NCBI GenBank assembly: GCA_002342585.1
Contig: DDQG01000006.1
Span: 17,523-81,522, forward strand
Origin: Prevotellaceae bacterium UBA2448
GTDB taxonomy: Bacteria > Bacteroidota > Bacteroidia > Bacteroidales > Bacteroidaceae
Length of the DNA: 64,000 nt
Direction of reading: 5' to 3'
Of the stretch, positions 1 through 8,479 are shown piece by piece. Both the position numbers and the translations under genes were made by a program. The notes under the pieces are model-generated. The model was not told where the DNA came from and ran no database searches. It saw only the letters and a program-made list of their open reading frames with translations. The first letter of the stretch is position 1. Each line of letters opens with the position of its first letter.

Positions 1-989
1 AGACTTCCATTGAATGGCAGTTCTCGCGTACTCTGTACCAAGCCTTTTCCGTAGGTTTTGGTTCCGACTACTACGGCACGGTTGAAATCTTGAAGTGAAC
101 CTGATACAATTTCCGATGCTGATGCAGTAGTGCCGTTTACAAGAACCACAACGGGAATCTTCAAGTCAAGTGGGTCGCGTTGAGTAGTATATGTATTATG
201 AATTTCTTCTACCTTCCCCTTGGTTTCTACAACCTTTTTGCCTTTCTCTACAAATAGATTTACGATGTTGATTGACTCACCGATGAGGCCACCACCATTG
301 CCACGAAGGTCAAGGATGATTGATTTAGCTCCTTTTTCTTTCAGTTCGATGATGGCATTGCGCACTTCTTTCCAACAACCTTCGGTAAATTGCGTGAGGT
401 TGATATATCCAATTCCCGGACGAATCAATGTGTAGTAGGGTAGAGCTGGTAGTTTTATGTTGCGTCGCTTTATCTTGAATTCGCGAATACCTTCTTCATT
501 TGGACGTTGAATTTTCAGAGTGAAAGTGGTTCCTGGCTCCCCACGAAGCAATTCACTTACCTCGTTTGTAAACTTACCTTTTAGGTTGACGGTGTCGATT
601 TGTAGCAGAATATCGCCTACTTGTAATCCTACCTCAGCTGCGGGCATGCCGGCATAGGGTTCTGCTATCATTACTGTGCTGTCTTTACGCATACGAATTA
701 GCGAACCAATACCGCCGTATTTGCCTGTTGTCATCAGTTTCAGGTCGCCCATATCTTCTTCTGAGTAGTACTCTGTATATGGGTCGAGGTCTTCAAGTAT
801 GGCATCGATACCCAACTCTACACTTCGCTTTATGTCGATGGAATCGACGTAAAACATATTTAGTTGAGTAACGATAGAATTAAAGATGTCAAGATGTTTT
901 GTTACATTAAACAGTTGATCTTCTGCCTTTGCTGAATATACAGATAACTGCAATAGAGCAACTATTAGTATTGATTTTATTGATTTCAT
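1..989 (-). CDS. S41 carboxy-terminal processing protease (C-terminus outside window)
   Basis: This gene encodes a periplasmic serine protease of the CtpA/Prc type, which trims or degrades exported proteins. I read it from the ATG at 989; the frame stays open to the window edge, giving 329 residues, so the C-terminus is missing. Residues 1-22 form a signal peptide ending in SAKA. A PDZ domain lies near residues 85-175. The protease core shows the TASASE motif (Ser290 or Ser292) and the lysine partner in TYGKG (Lys315), the spacing expected for the Ser-Lys dyad. It is the last visible gene of a co-directional set with the Ig-like lipoprotein (52 nt upstream) and the GH3 gene. The family call is secure; the substrate is unknown. 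Confidence 0.93.
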   Translation of the reverse strand, partial: MKSIKSILIVALLQLSVYSAKAEDQLFNVTKHLDIFNSIVTQLNMFYVDSIDIKRSVELGIDAILEDLDPYTEYYSEEDMGDLKLMTTGKYGGIGSLIRMRKDSTVMIAEPYAGMPAAEVGLQVGDILLQIDTVNLKGKFTNEVSELLRGEPGTTFTLKIQRPNEEGIREFKIKRRNIKLPALPYYTLIRPGIGYINLTQFTEGCWKEVRNAIIELKEKGAKSIILDLRGNGGGLIGESINIVNLFVEKGKKVVETKGKVEEIHNTYTTQRDPLDLKIPVVVLVNGTTASASEIVSGSLQDFNRAVVVGTKTYGKGLVQSTRELPFNGS

Positions 990-1004
990 ATATTTATATT
1001 AACT

Positions 1005-1045
1005 TTTTCACTCTAAACAATAAACTCTAAACTTTCAACTCTCAA
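1005..1045. repeat. short AT-rich repeated motif (CTCTAAAC / CAACTCT)
   Basis: In the gap between the S41 protease and the Ig-like lipoprotein gene the motif ACTCTAAAC occurs twice and AACTCT occurs three times in about 40 nt, running into the last codons of the lipoprotein gene. Similar low-complexity tracts lie at 13912-13962 and 52998-53040. Function unknown. Confidence 0.5.
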
Positions 1046-3165
1046 CTCTTCTTCCTTTTTCTTTTTGCCATTTCTGCCAGTTTCTCTGCATTCCGGTTTT
1101 GTATCTGTTTAACCTTATCAGGCTTTTGTTTTGTTATCTTTTCAGGTTTTTGTTCAGCGAGAGGTTTCGATTTCAGGTTCCATGTCTGAGTTATGTCCCA
1201 TTGTGCCTTTAGTTGCATCGCGTTAGGATAGTAGAAGACCTCTTCTGGTTGCTGTCGTGTCTCATATTCACCCGTATCCCATTCGCCATTGCCGTTACGG
1301 TCGAAGAAAACTCGCATATAATATGTTGAAGGTGCGAGGAAATAGAATTCTGCTTTCCCTTCTGGTGCCGGCATAGATTTTATTACTTTATCTTGTCCGT
1401 TAAGTAATTGCACGATTGCTGAGGGGTCAGAGTTTGTCAGTTTTACGAATAGTGTGCTGAACGAGTTGAGACCACGAACTTTGATATTTCGTTTAGTTTC
1501 CTCTGTTGCTTTGCCATATATGCTTATGAAAGCAGCAGAGTCTAACTGCAGCATATAAGTCGAGTCTGGTTCCCATTCTGCATAGAATCGGTATGTGTTA
1601 ACTTTACCTTCAACTGGTTCTATCAGATATGGTGCTGGCATATAGAGAGAATCCACCTTCATGGTGAAATGAACTTTTGCGGTGTCAAGATATTCTATAG
1701 GTTCTTCGAATGAGATGTCGATATTCTTATCTGGAGCCATTCCTGAGGTAGATGACATCTTCATTTCATATATCTCTGGTGGCATAGGAGGTACAATGAT
1801 ATCCTCTTCCTCCTTGTCACGTTTTTTCTTTTCTTTTTTCTTCCTTTCGTATTTTCTGCCCTCGGCTTCAGCCTTTTGTCTCTCCTCCTCTTCTGCTTCA
1901 CGTTCCAGGCGTTCCTCTTCTGCTTGCTTCATCCTACGTTCCGCTTTGGCGCGTTTCTTATACTCTTTTACCCATTCTTCCTCTGCCTGCTTGCGTTGTC
2001 TCATCAGGCGTTCCTTGCTTATCTTAGAGGTAAGTTCTAAGGTGTCTGTTCTCAGCGACAGTTGTTTCAAGGTATCTGTCGCATAATAATCTAATTGGAT
2101 TGCCAGAGTGTCGAGATTATATATGAGGGAGTCTCTAATCCAATAAGTTATGGTGTCGTTTGTTGGCACAGTCTCAACTACGAACACAGAATCGGAATTT
2201 GGAAAGTTAAGTGGGGTGATGAGTGGTAATGTATCTGATGGAGATGTAAAGTAGATTGTGAATTTCTCAAATTGCGGACGTTCACTTTTTAACAGATGAC
2301 GCTCGGAGAACTTCTTAGTGAAAGCCAACAGAGTTATATTGTCAGGGTAGAAGTGGGTATATTTCACTGGGAATATAGAATCGTAGTGTATGCTATCGTG
2401 CCATATTGTGTCCATACGAGTTTCGTACTTAGAGTATGGAGTGATGATTTGATCTGTGAAAGCAATTTTTTCACTTTGCTGACTATAAGTATATGATTGA
2501 TCCTGGTCGTTGAGTGCGAAAATACGGTAATTGCCTGGTGCTACACCCTTTATAATGAAATGTCCACTACCGTTTGTGCGACCAATGCGTTCCAATGGTC
2601 GGGTTTGGAAGAGAGAATCGTCTGCTACCATAGTACTATCTATGCTATAAAGTCCGACGAGGATGCCTTTGATAGGTTCCAGATTTTCGGCTTCCAACAC
2701 ATGTCCGGATACTTGCAGCGTATCAATCACGTCACCCGTAGAGAATGTAAAGGCATATTCACCCATAGGATTGCCTTCGTTATTATCTACAATACTATTT
2801 CCGAAATCGATTGTGTATGTGAAGTTTGGTTTCAGAGTATCGTTGAGAATGACGGTCACCTTCTTTCCGGAAGACTCTATTTCCGGAGCTTCAAATTGTG
2901 GTGGTGAAATGACGACATTTTCATAGGAATTTTCAAGTTTTATGAACTCATCAAACTCCAATGTTATCTTTTTCGGATTTGCGTTCATTGAACCGTATTC
3001 AGGGGTGGTGTGAACGATCTTTGGCGGGGTCTCATCATAGAGTCCACCATCAGGAGTACCTATGTTGGCACAAGAGTGGAGTAGGGATGAAAACAAAACA
3101 GCACAGACGAGGATATTCCATTCCCGTCTGTAGTTTCTTTTATTGTTAAACTGTTTTAGATTCAT
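1042..3165 (-). CDS. Ig-like domain outer-membrane lipoprotein
   Basis: This is a 707-residue surface or periplasmic lipoprotein of Bacteroidetes type. A short positively charged N-terminus is followed by a hydrophobic stretch and the lipobox LLHSC, so Cys32 is the expected acylated residue. Residues about 46-145 look like a bacterial Ig-like (SbsA/Big_5) domain, with TPPKIVHTTPEYGS and the phrase ITLEFDEFI near its start. A strongly Lys/Glu/Arg-rich, probably coiled-coil segment lies near residues 385-450. The tail is very basic and ends in KRKRKKS. The gene sits 22 nt after the GH3 gene and 52 nt before the S41 protease, suggesting co-transcription. The exact role is unknown; cell-envelope structure is an inference. 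Confidence 0.85.
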   Translation of the reverse strand: MNLKQFNNKRNYRREWNILVCAVLFSSLLHSCANIGTPDGGLYDETPPKIVHTTPEYGSMNANPKKITLEFDEFIKLENSYENVVISPPQFEAPEIESSGKKVTVILNDTLKPNFTYTIDFGNSIVDNNEGNPMGEYAFTFSTGDVIDTLQVSGHVLEAENLEPIKGILVGLYSIDSTMVADDSLFQTRPLERIGRTNGSGHFIIKGVAPGNYRIFALNDQDQSYTYSQQSEKIAFTDQIITPYSKYETRMDTIWHDSIHYDSIFPVKYTHFYPDNITLLAFTKKFSERHLLKSERPQFEKFTIYFTSPSDTLPLITPLNFPNSDSVFVVETVPTNDTITYWIRDSLIYNLDTLAIQLDYYATDTLKQLSLRTDTLELTSKISKERLMRQRKQAEEEWVKEYKKRAKAERRMKQAEEERLEREAEEEERQKAEAEGRKYERKKKEKKKRDKEEEDIIVPPMPPEIYEMKMSSTSGMAPDKNIDISFEEPIEYLDTAKVHFTMKVDSLYMPAPYLIEPVEGKVNTYRFYAEWEPDSTYMLQLDSAAFISIYGKATEETKRNIKVRGLNSFSTLFVKLTNSDPSAIVQLLNGQDKVIKSMPAPEGKAEFYFLAPSTYYMRVFFDRNGNGEWDTGEYETRQQPEEVFYYPNAMQLKAQWDITQTWNLKSKPLAEQKPEKITKQKPDKVKQIQNRNAEKLAEMAKRKRKKS

Positions 3166-3187
3166 CTTTTTGTATGGGTTTGACTGC

Positions 3188-4717
3188 TTATTTACTGTTC
3201 ATCTTCAGCAGTTCTTCAATGTATTTGCGGTTATTGCTGAGACGTGGAATTTTGTGTTGCCCACCCAGTTTCCCCTTAGAACGCAACCAATCATCGAAGA
3301 GTCCTTCGCGTGCTGGAATGATCTCCAATGGTTGCAGGGTTACGTTCTTATATCGTTTTGCTTCGTAATCTGAGTTTATAGCTTGTAGTGAACGGTCAAG
3401 AATTATTGCAAAGTCTTCTATGTTGCCAGGCTTCTTGGAGAATTCAATAACCCATTGGTGGCGGCATTTTGCATTGGCATCCATGAAAATTGGTGCGGCG
3501 GTGTATTCGCGTACTTGTGCGCCAGTAGCTACACAAGCCTGTAAAAGTCCCTTTTCGGCATTATCTACAATCAGTTCTTCGCCAAAAGCATTGATGAAAT
3601 GTTTTGTTCTGCCTGTGATGGTGAACTTATATGGATTCTTCTGTGTGAATTTTACAGTGTCACCAATCATATATCTCCATAGTCCGCATGAGGTGCTGAT
3701 AATCATTGCATAATTTTTGCCGATCTCAACGTCCCAAAGTGGTACTATATGAGCATTTTCTTGGGGATATCCGTCCCTCCCCATATCGTCCATCGGACAG
3801 AACTCGTAGAATACATCATAGTCAATCATCAACAGCATCGCTGGGTCTTTTAGGTCATTTTGAATACCAAAGAAACCTTCGCTTGCATTGTATGTTTCCA
3901 TATAATGCATCTTCTCGCTACGTATGATGTTATTATATGTCTCTCTGTAAGGATTGAATGCAACGCCTCCGTGGAAAAAAACCTCAAGGTTTGGCCATAC
4001 ATCGGCTATATTGTCTGTGTTTTTCTTCTCCATCACTTTGTTCAGTACACTCAGCATCCATGATGGTACACCACTTATGTTGGTGATATTCATGTTTTGA
4101 GCTACCTCTGCTATCTTCTCGCGTTTCTTGTCGAAATCGCTCATGAGAGCAATTCTTTTATTTGGCACTCTTGTGAGATTTACAGCTCGTGGCACGTTCT
4201 CGATGAGTATGGCACTAAGGTCGCCAACGAGACTCTTTGGAGTGTTCAAGTTGGGAGTGTGGCTGCCACCAAGTATAAGGCTCTTGCCTCTGAGGATGTT
4301 ACTCTTTGGATTGATTTTCAGGTAACAACTTACACAATCTCTGCCTCCAAGATAGTGGATTCTTTTTAGTCCGTCCTTGCTTACAGGGATGAATTTTGAT
4401 TTGTCGTTGGTGGTTCCCGATGACTTAGCAAACCATCTGACTCGTCCTCTCCATAACACGTTAGCTTCACCCTCGCGCATCCTTTGGATATATCCTTTCA
4501 GTTCTTCGTAGGTATTCACGGGTACATTATCAACGAACTCTTCATATGACTCCATGCTGTTGTAATTGTGGTTGTTGCCCCATTCGGTTCTTCGTGCAGC
4601 ATGAATCAGTTTTTTTAGAATTCGACGTTGGATTTCTTCTGCATGCGATGTATAGCGTGCAATCGCTTTTTGGCGAGTTTTAAAGTAGAGATTGTTAAGG
4701 ACTTGAGTAGTATTCAT
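3188..4717 (-). CDS. GH3 auxin-responsive promoter family protein
   Basis: A 509-residue member of the GH3 branch of the adenylate-forming enzymes. In plants these conjugate amino acids to acyl acids through an acyl-AMP; the bacterial substrate is not known. The three family motifs are visible: SSGTTND (ATP/AMP binding), YNASEGFFG, and YMIGDTVKF. Length is typical for bacterial GH3 proteins. It is the first gene of a likely three-gene operon and has a well-formed Bacteroidetes promoter just upstream, with the transcript predicted to start about 17 nt before the ATG at 4717. In Bacteroidetes this annotation is common but poorly characterised. Confidence 0.9.
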   Translation of the reverse strand: MNTTQVLNNLYFKTRQKAIARYTSHAEEIQRRILKKLIHAARRTEWGNNHNYNSMESYEEFVDNVPVNTYEELKGYIQRMREGEANVLWRGRVRWFAKSSGTTNDKSKFIPVSKDGLKRIHYLGGRDCVSCYLKINPKSNILRGKSLILGGSHTPNLNTPKSLVGDLSAILIENVPRAVNLTRVPNKRIALMSDFDKKREKIAEVAQNMNITNISGVPSWMLSVLNKVMEKKNTDNIADVWPNLEVFFHGGVAFNPYRETYNNIIRSEKMHYMETYNASEGFFGIQNDLKDPAMLLMIDYDVFYEFCPMDDMGRDGYPQENAHIVPLWDVEIGKNYAMIISTSCGLWRYMIGDTVKFTQKNPYKFTITGRTKHFINAFGEELIVDNAEKGLLQACVATGAQVREYTAAPIFMDANAKCRHQWVIEFSKKPGNIEDFAIILDRSLQAINSDYEAKRYKNVTLQPLEIIPAREGLFDDWLRSKGKLGGQHKIPRLSNNRKYIEELLKMNSK

Positions 4718-4740
4718 CTCGATGATTTGGTTTTAGCAGT

Positions 4741-4772
4741 CAAAGTTAGTTTTTTGTGTGGTAATTTGCAAA
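4741..4772 (-). promoter_or_regulatory. Bacteroidetes promoter for the GH3 operon
   Basis: Read on the minus strand, TTTG (4772-4769) is followed after 20 nt by TAACTTTG (4748-4741), matching the -33/-7 consensus. Predicted transcription start is near 4734, 17 nt before the GH3 start codon. Confidence 0.75.
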
Positions 4773-4780
4773 CATATTTG

Positions 4781-6313
4781 TCAGTTTGACAAAATATTCA
4801 TGATTTCATCAGGTTTTTCCACTGTTATCAAAGCTCCGTTGTCGATAAGGAACTCCTTTGAACGAAATCCCCATAACACAGAGATACATGGTAATCCTGA
4901 GTTTTTTGCAGTTTGTAAATCAACATCTGAGTCGCCGATATATATGGCATCGCTTTTTTCAACTCCTAGCATTTTCAATGCTACTTCTACCATATCGGGT
5001 GCTGGTTTTCTGCGTACTTCCGGACTTTCACCTATTGCCACTTCGATGGTATCTTTAAACCATTTTTCATAGAGTTCTGTGACGCCTGCCTGCAGCTTAT
5101 TTGATACTATAGCTGTTCTGTATCCTGCTTCTTTCAATTTGTTGAGTAGAGGACTAATGCCGTCGTACAACTTCGTGTTGTCCTGACAATGTTCGATGTA
5201 GTATTCTTTGAATGTGTTGAAACAGTGATTGAAAGCTTCTTTGTTCTCTTCGCTTTCCACTGTCGTTATTTCGTTTGGCATAGCACGTTCTATTAGCAAT
5301 TTCACGCCGTTACCTACAAACGATCGTATCTCATCGAGGGTGCGTTCTGGGTAATTGCAAGTACGAAGTGCGTAGTTTGTGCTCAGATACAAATCTTGCA
5401 GTGTGTCCATTAGTGTGCCATCAAGGTCGAAAACTATGGTATTTCTACTTGACATCTGTGCCAGTACTTTGTCGCGATTAGATTGTGTTCTTGCTCTCAT
5501 AAGTTTTTCATCCACTACTTTTGCAATGTGTAGTTTTAAGTTAGGGTCGCTGTTAAGTGCTTGTAGAGCTGCTTTGCATGCGTTCTGATCGCTGTCTTTC
5601 TTTTTGTAACCCTTTCCGTGTCCGCATTCTATTCCTTCGATGAAGACCTTGCATGTGAAGACAGAACCAGTACGATCACGTGTTTCGTTATATGTAAACT
5701 GTATTTTGTATTGTTGTTTCTGACACCATTCTATCAGTTTGCTTTTATTGTTTTGGCTATTCTCAATGAGTTCTTCTATATTAAGGTGTTTCTCGATAAA
5801 CTCTTTTTCAATAAATTGGTAACATAGTTTATAACCACGATCCAAATAAATAGCTCCGCAGAAAGCCTCAAATGCATTGCCGTTTACGTAGCTATTGTGA
5901 GCTTTATAAACATCGCCCGAATGCAGTATAAACTTATCAATACCTAATTCAACCGCAATGCGATTTAGCGATTCTCTGCATACAATCTTACTACGCAGCA
6001 TAGTTAGGAATCCTTCCTGTTGGTTCTTGTATTTTTTGTATAGTATATCCGCGACAATAGCCCCTAAAACTGCATCACCCAAAAACTCCAATCGCTCGTT
6101 GTTTAGTGACGTATTGAGGTCGGTCTTTCTGTTGCTTTTGACAGCATCATTCTTTTCGTGGAATGTAAGGCTCTTATGTTTTACTGCTAGTCGATAGAGT
6201 TCCAAGTTGTGTGGATAGAAACCCATTATTCGTTTTAGAATGCAATAAGACTTCTTCTCCTTGCGGAAAAGAAGCCTTACTGTATCTATTAGTAATGAGC
6301 CCAGGTTGTCCAT
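4781..6313 (-). CDS. rnc: ribonuclease III fused to a HAD-family phosphoglycolate phosphatase-like domain
   Basis: One uninterrupted frame of 510 residues carries two enzymes. Residues about 20-255 are RNase III, which cleaves double-stranded RNA in rRNA and mRNA processing: the signature ERLEFLGDAV gives Glu73, Glu76 and Asp80, and NAFEAFCGAIYLD holds Glu149; a dsRNA-binding domain covers about 189-255. After a linker of about 35 residues, a HAD phosphatase of the Gph type runs from about 292 to 508, with DLDGTLMDT, SNKLQ, RKPAPD and IGDSDVD as motifs I-IV. I chose ATG 6313 because it clears the fabF stop by 22 nt; a longer frame to 6409 would overlap fabF. Met287 at the domain junction could allow separate translation of the phosphatase. 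The acpP-fabF-rnc order is standard; the fusion is not. Confidence 0.88.
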   Translation of the reverse strand: MDNLGSLLIDTVRLLFRKEKKSYCILKRIMGFYPHNLELYRLAVKHKSLTFHEKNDAVKSNRKTDLNTSLNNERLEFLGDAVLGAIVADILYKKYKNQQEGFLTMLRSKIVCRESLNRIAVELGIDKFILHSGDVYKAHNSYVNGNAFEAFCGAIYLDRGYKLCYQFIEKEFIEKHLNIEELIENSQNNKSKLIEWCQKQQYKIQFTYNETRDRTGSVFTCKVFIEGIECGHGKGYKKKDSDQNACKAALQALNSDPNLKLHIAKVVDEKLMRARTQSNRDKVLAQMSSRNTIVFDLDGTLMDTLQDLYLSTNYALRTCNYPERTLDEIRSFVGNGVKLLIERAMPNEITTVESEENKEAFNHCFNTFKEYYIEHCQDNTKLYDGISPLLNKLKEAGYRTAIVSNKLQAGVTELYEKWFKDTIEVAIGESPEVRRKPAPDMVEVALKMLGVEKSDAIYIGDSDVDLQTAKNSGLPCISVLWGFRSKEFLIDNGALITVEKPDEIMNILSN

Positions 6314-6335
6314 GGTCGTCAATACATATATTTCT

Positions 6336-7601
6336 TTATCCTTCGTATTTTTTAAAGATAGCACAAGCGTTGTGACCGCCAAAACCGAATGTGTTGCTAA
6401 GTGCAGCACGAACGGTGCGCTTCTGAGCTTTGTTGAAGGTGAAGTTCATATTGTAATCAATCTCCTCATCCTTGTCAGCCTCGTCGTGGTTGATAGTTGG
6501 TGGAACGATGTCGTTCTTAACAGACAATATGCTGAACATTGCTTCTACAGCTCCGGCAGCGCCAAGAAGGTGACCTGTCATTGACTTTGTAGAACTGATA
6601 TTCAGTTTGTATGCTGCGTCGCCAAATACTTCCTTAATGGCTTTTACCTCCGAGATATCACCAACATGTGTAGAAGTACCATGAACATTGATGTAGTCGA
6701 TGTCAGCAGGAGTCATTTCAGCATCTTTAAGTGCACGTTCCATGACGAGTTTTGCTCCAAGACCCTCTGGGTGACTTGCTGTAATGTGATAAGCATCAGC
6801 TGACATGCCGCATCCTGCTACTTCTGCATAAATTTTTGCACCACGAGCCTTTGCATGTTCCAGTTCTTCAAGAACAAGAATACATGAACCTTCACCCATA
6901 ACGAATCCGTCACGGCTTGCGCTGAATGGACGACTAGCCTTTTCTGGTTCATCGTTGCGAGTAGAAAGCGCTTTCATTGCGTTAAAACCACCAACACCAG
7001 ATGGCCAAATAGCTGCTTCAGAACCACCTGTTACGATAGCGTTAGCCTTACCCAAACGAATCAAGTTGAAAGCATCAGCCAATGCGTTTGTAGAAGATGC
7101 ACAAGCTGAAGTGGTTGTAAAGTTAGGACCGTGGAACCCATTTTCAATACTGATGAAACCAGCAGCGATGTCTGCAATCATCTTTGGAATGAAGAATGGG
7201 TTATATTTGGGGCCTAATTGTGGTCCGTTGATAGCATAGTTGCCAGCTTCTTCCTCAAATGTGTGGATACCACCAATACCTACACCGAGCACTACTCCTA
7301 CTTCATTCTTGTCTATACCTTCGCCTGCAATGCCCGAATCTTCGATAGCTTGCTTAGCAGCTGCTAAAGCGAAGATGGTATAGAGGTCCATCTTGCGACT
7401 CTCCTTGCGATCTATGTAATTGTTTGGATCAAAACCCTTTACTTCGCATGCGAATTGAGTTTTAAACTGTGTAGCATCAAAATGTGTGATAGGGGCGGCA
7501 CCGCTCTTACCATTCTTGATGTTTTCCCATGTTTCTTCAACAGTGTTACCCAGTGGAGTGATTGCGCCAAGACCTGTTACAACAACTCGTTTTAATTCCA
7601 T
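6336..7601 (-). CDS. fabF: 3-oxoacyl-ACP synthase II
   Basis: This 421-residue ketoacyl-ACP synthase condenses malonyl-ACP with acyl-ACP in cytoplasmic fatty-acid elongation. The Cys-His-His triad is visible: Cys167 in TTTSACASS, the first His in VHGTSTHVGD, and the second in TKSMTGHLLGAAG. I start at ATG 7601 (MELKRVVVTGLG), which matches the family N-terminus; upstream in-frame codons run through the acpP-fabF gap. acpP lies 179 nt upstream and the RNase III fusion 22 nt downstream. A strong hairpin plus T-run lies between acpP and fabF, so fabF is probably transcribed partly by read-through from the acpP promoter. Confidence 0.97.
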   Translation of the reverse strand: MELKRVVVTGLGAITPLGNTVEETWENIKNGKSGAAPITHFDATQFKTQFACEVKGFDPNNYIDRKESRKMDLYTIFALAAAKQAIEDSGIAGEGIDKNEVGVVLGVGIGGIHTFEEEAGNYAINGPQLGPKYNPFFIPKMIADIAAGFISIENGFHGPNFTTTSACASSTNALADAFNLIRLGKANAIVTGGSEAAIWPSGVGGFNAMKALSTRNDEPEKASRPFSASRDGFVMGEGSCILVLEELEHAKARGAKIYAEVAGCGMSADAYHITASHPEGLGAKLVMERALKDAEMTPADIDYINVHGTSTHVGDISEVKAIKEVFGDAAYKLNISSTKSMTGHLLGAAGAVEAMFSILSVKNDIVPPTINHDEADKDEEIDYNMNFTFNKAQKRTVRAALSNTFGFGGHNACAIFKKYEG

Positions 7602-7677
7602 CGTATAAAAATAATTTATATAATGATTTCGACTCTTCACTCTGTTTCTAGTTGGAAGGCCGAGTTTTTTTGATTTT

Positions 7678-7768
7678 AAAAAAATTACCATTTACTATTT
7701 CATTTGTTTTGTCCATCATGTACACTCGAAAGAATGTCTGTGACAAAACCAAAATAGTAAATGGTAAT
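7678..7768 (-). terminator. hairpin plus T-run between acpP and fabF (attenuator or leaky terminator)
   Basis: A perfect 17-nt inverted repeat, ATTACCATTTACTATTT at 7684-7700 and its complement at 7752-7768, is separated by 51 nt. Inside it GTTTTGTC (7706-7713) pairs with GACAAAAC (7742-7749). Read in the acpP-to-fabF direction the stem is followed by a run of about 7 T. It looks like an intrinsic terminator or processing site lowering fabF relative to acpP. Confidence 0.6.
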
Positions 7769-7780
7769 AGTAGAATCTAC

Positions 7781-8017
7781 TTATTTTGCGTTAGACTCGA
7801 TGTATGCGATTGCATCACCTACAGTGCTAATCTTCTCTGCCTGATCGTCAGGAATGTTGATACCAAATGCCTTTTCAAATTCCATGATGAGCTCAACAGT
7901 GTCAAGTGAGTCTGCGCCAAGGTCGTTAGTGAATGATGCTTCTGGCTTTACATCAGCCTCGTCTACGTTAAGCTTATCTACGATGATAGATTTAACTCTT
8001 GATTCAATTTCAGACAT
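7781..8017 (-). CDS. acpP: acyl carrier protein
   Basis: A 78-residue acidic carrier protein that holds acyl chains on a phosphopantetheine arm during fatty-acid and lipid A synthesis. The attachment serine is Ser37 in the GADSLDTVEL motif. Length and acidity are typical. It heads the acpP-fabF-rnc group on the minus strand. A promoter lies 130-160 nt upstream, leaving a 5' untranslated leader of about 120 nt, and an inverted repeat with T-run follows the gene. Confidence 0.98.
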   Translation of the reverse strand: MSEIESRVKSIIVDKLNVDEADVKPEASFTNDLGADSLDTVELIMEFEKAFGINIPDDQAEKISTVGDAIAYIESNAK

Positions 8018-8146
8018 AATCTAAATTTTTTTAGTTATTAAATAAATATTGTTTATCTCTTATGTTGTTACTATCTTTTATGTGTAGCCCCCTATTCATG
8101 CGTTTCACGCTATCGTTAGAGATTGTTGATTACACTTAATTCGATG

Positions 8147-8179
8147 CAAAGGTATGAATTTAAACATCAATTAAACAAA
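8147..8179 (-). promoter_or_regulatory. promoter for acpP-fabF-rnc
   Basis: On the minus strand TTTG (8179-8176) precedes TACCTTTG (8154-8147) by 21 nt, fitting the Bacteroidetes consensus. Start of transcription is predicted near 8140. Confidence 0.7.
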
Positions 8180-8359
8180 AATATTATCTAAAAATGTATT
8201 AAAACTGCACAGTGTATTTGTTAAATGTGCAAAATAACGCACACAGAACTAGGTTTTAGCATATGTATGTTGCATTTTGATGGTATAAAGGTAAAAAAGG
8301 GCATTCGGAGGGTGAACACTCTCTGAGCATTTCCTATACATATGATAAATGATAATAAA

Positions 8360-8391
8360 TTTGCATATTCGAGTAAATTGCTGTACCTTTG
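8360..8391 (+). promoter_or_regulatory. promoter for rpsO
   Basis: TTTG (8360-8363) and TACCTTTG (8384-8391) are 20 nt apart, an excellent match to the Bacteroidetes promoter. The transcript should begin near 8398, leaving a leader of about 80 nt before rpsO. Confidence 0.78.
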
Positions 8392-8397
8392 CACCCG

Positions 8398-8450
8398 ATT
8401 TGCATGCGAATTGAAGATTCAAGCTGAAAGAATTGAAGATTCGGGCAAAT
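8398..8450 (+). promoter_or_regulatory. structured rpsO leader RNA, possible S15 autoregulatory element
   Basis: ATTTGC (8398-8403) can pair with GCAAAT (8445-8450), and CGAAT (8407-8411) with ATTCG (8439-8443), making one broken helix at the predicted 5' end of the rpsO mRNA. Within it, GAATTGAAGATTC is present twice (8408-8420 and 8430-8442). S15 is known to control its own translation in several bacteria through unrelated leader structures; applying that here is inference. Confidence 0.45.
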
Positions 8451-8479
8451 GCTTGTTTAACTTTAAATAATTAATTATT

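Larger units (their letters stand above)
8018..8479. other. divergent intergenic region between acpP and rpsO
   Basis: This 462-bp stretch holds no gene I can support. It contains the acpP promoter (8147-8179, minus), the rpsO promoter (8360-8391, plus) and a structured rpsO leader (about 8398-8450). It also holds two small inverted repeats: TGTGC (8226-8230) with GCACA (8239-8243), and CATATGTAT (8260-8268) with ATACATATG (8336-8344). The last two could be regulatory sites but no regulator is recognisable. Confidence 0.6.

Noticed and set aside
2497..2907. Plus-strand open frames inside the Ig-like lipoprotein gene
   Set aside because: Antisense shadows without start context or domains.
6314..6409. 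Longer N-terminus for the RNase III fusion
   Set aside because: It would overlap the end of fabF and adds no family-like sequence; ATG 6313 fits the spacing.
8226..8344. Small inverted repeats in the acpP-rpsO gap as operators
   Set aside because: They are short (5 and 9 nt arms), and such repeats are expected by chance in AT-rich DNA; mentioned only as content of the region.
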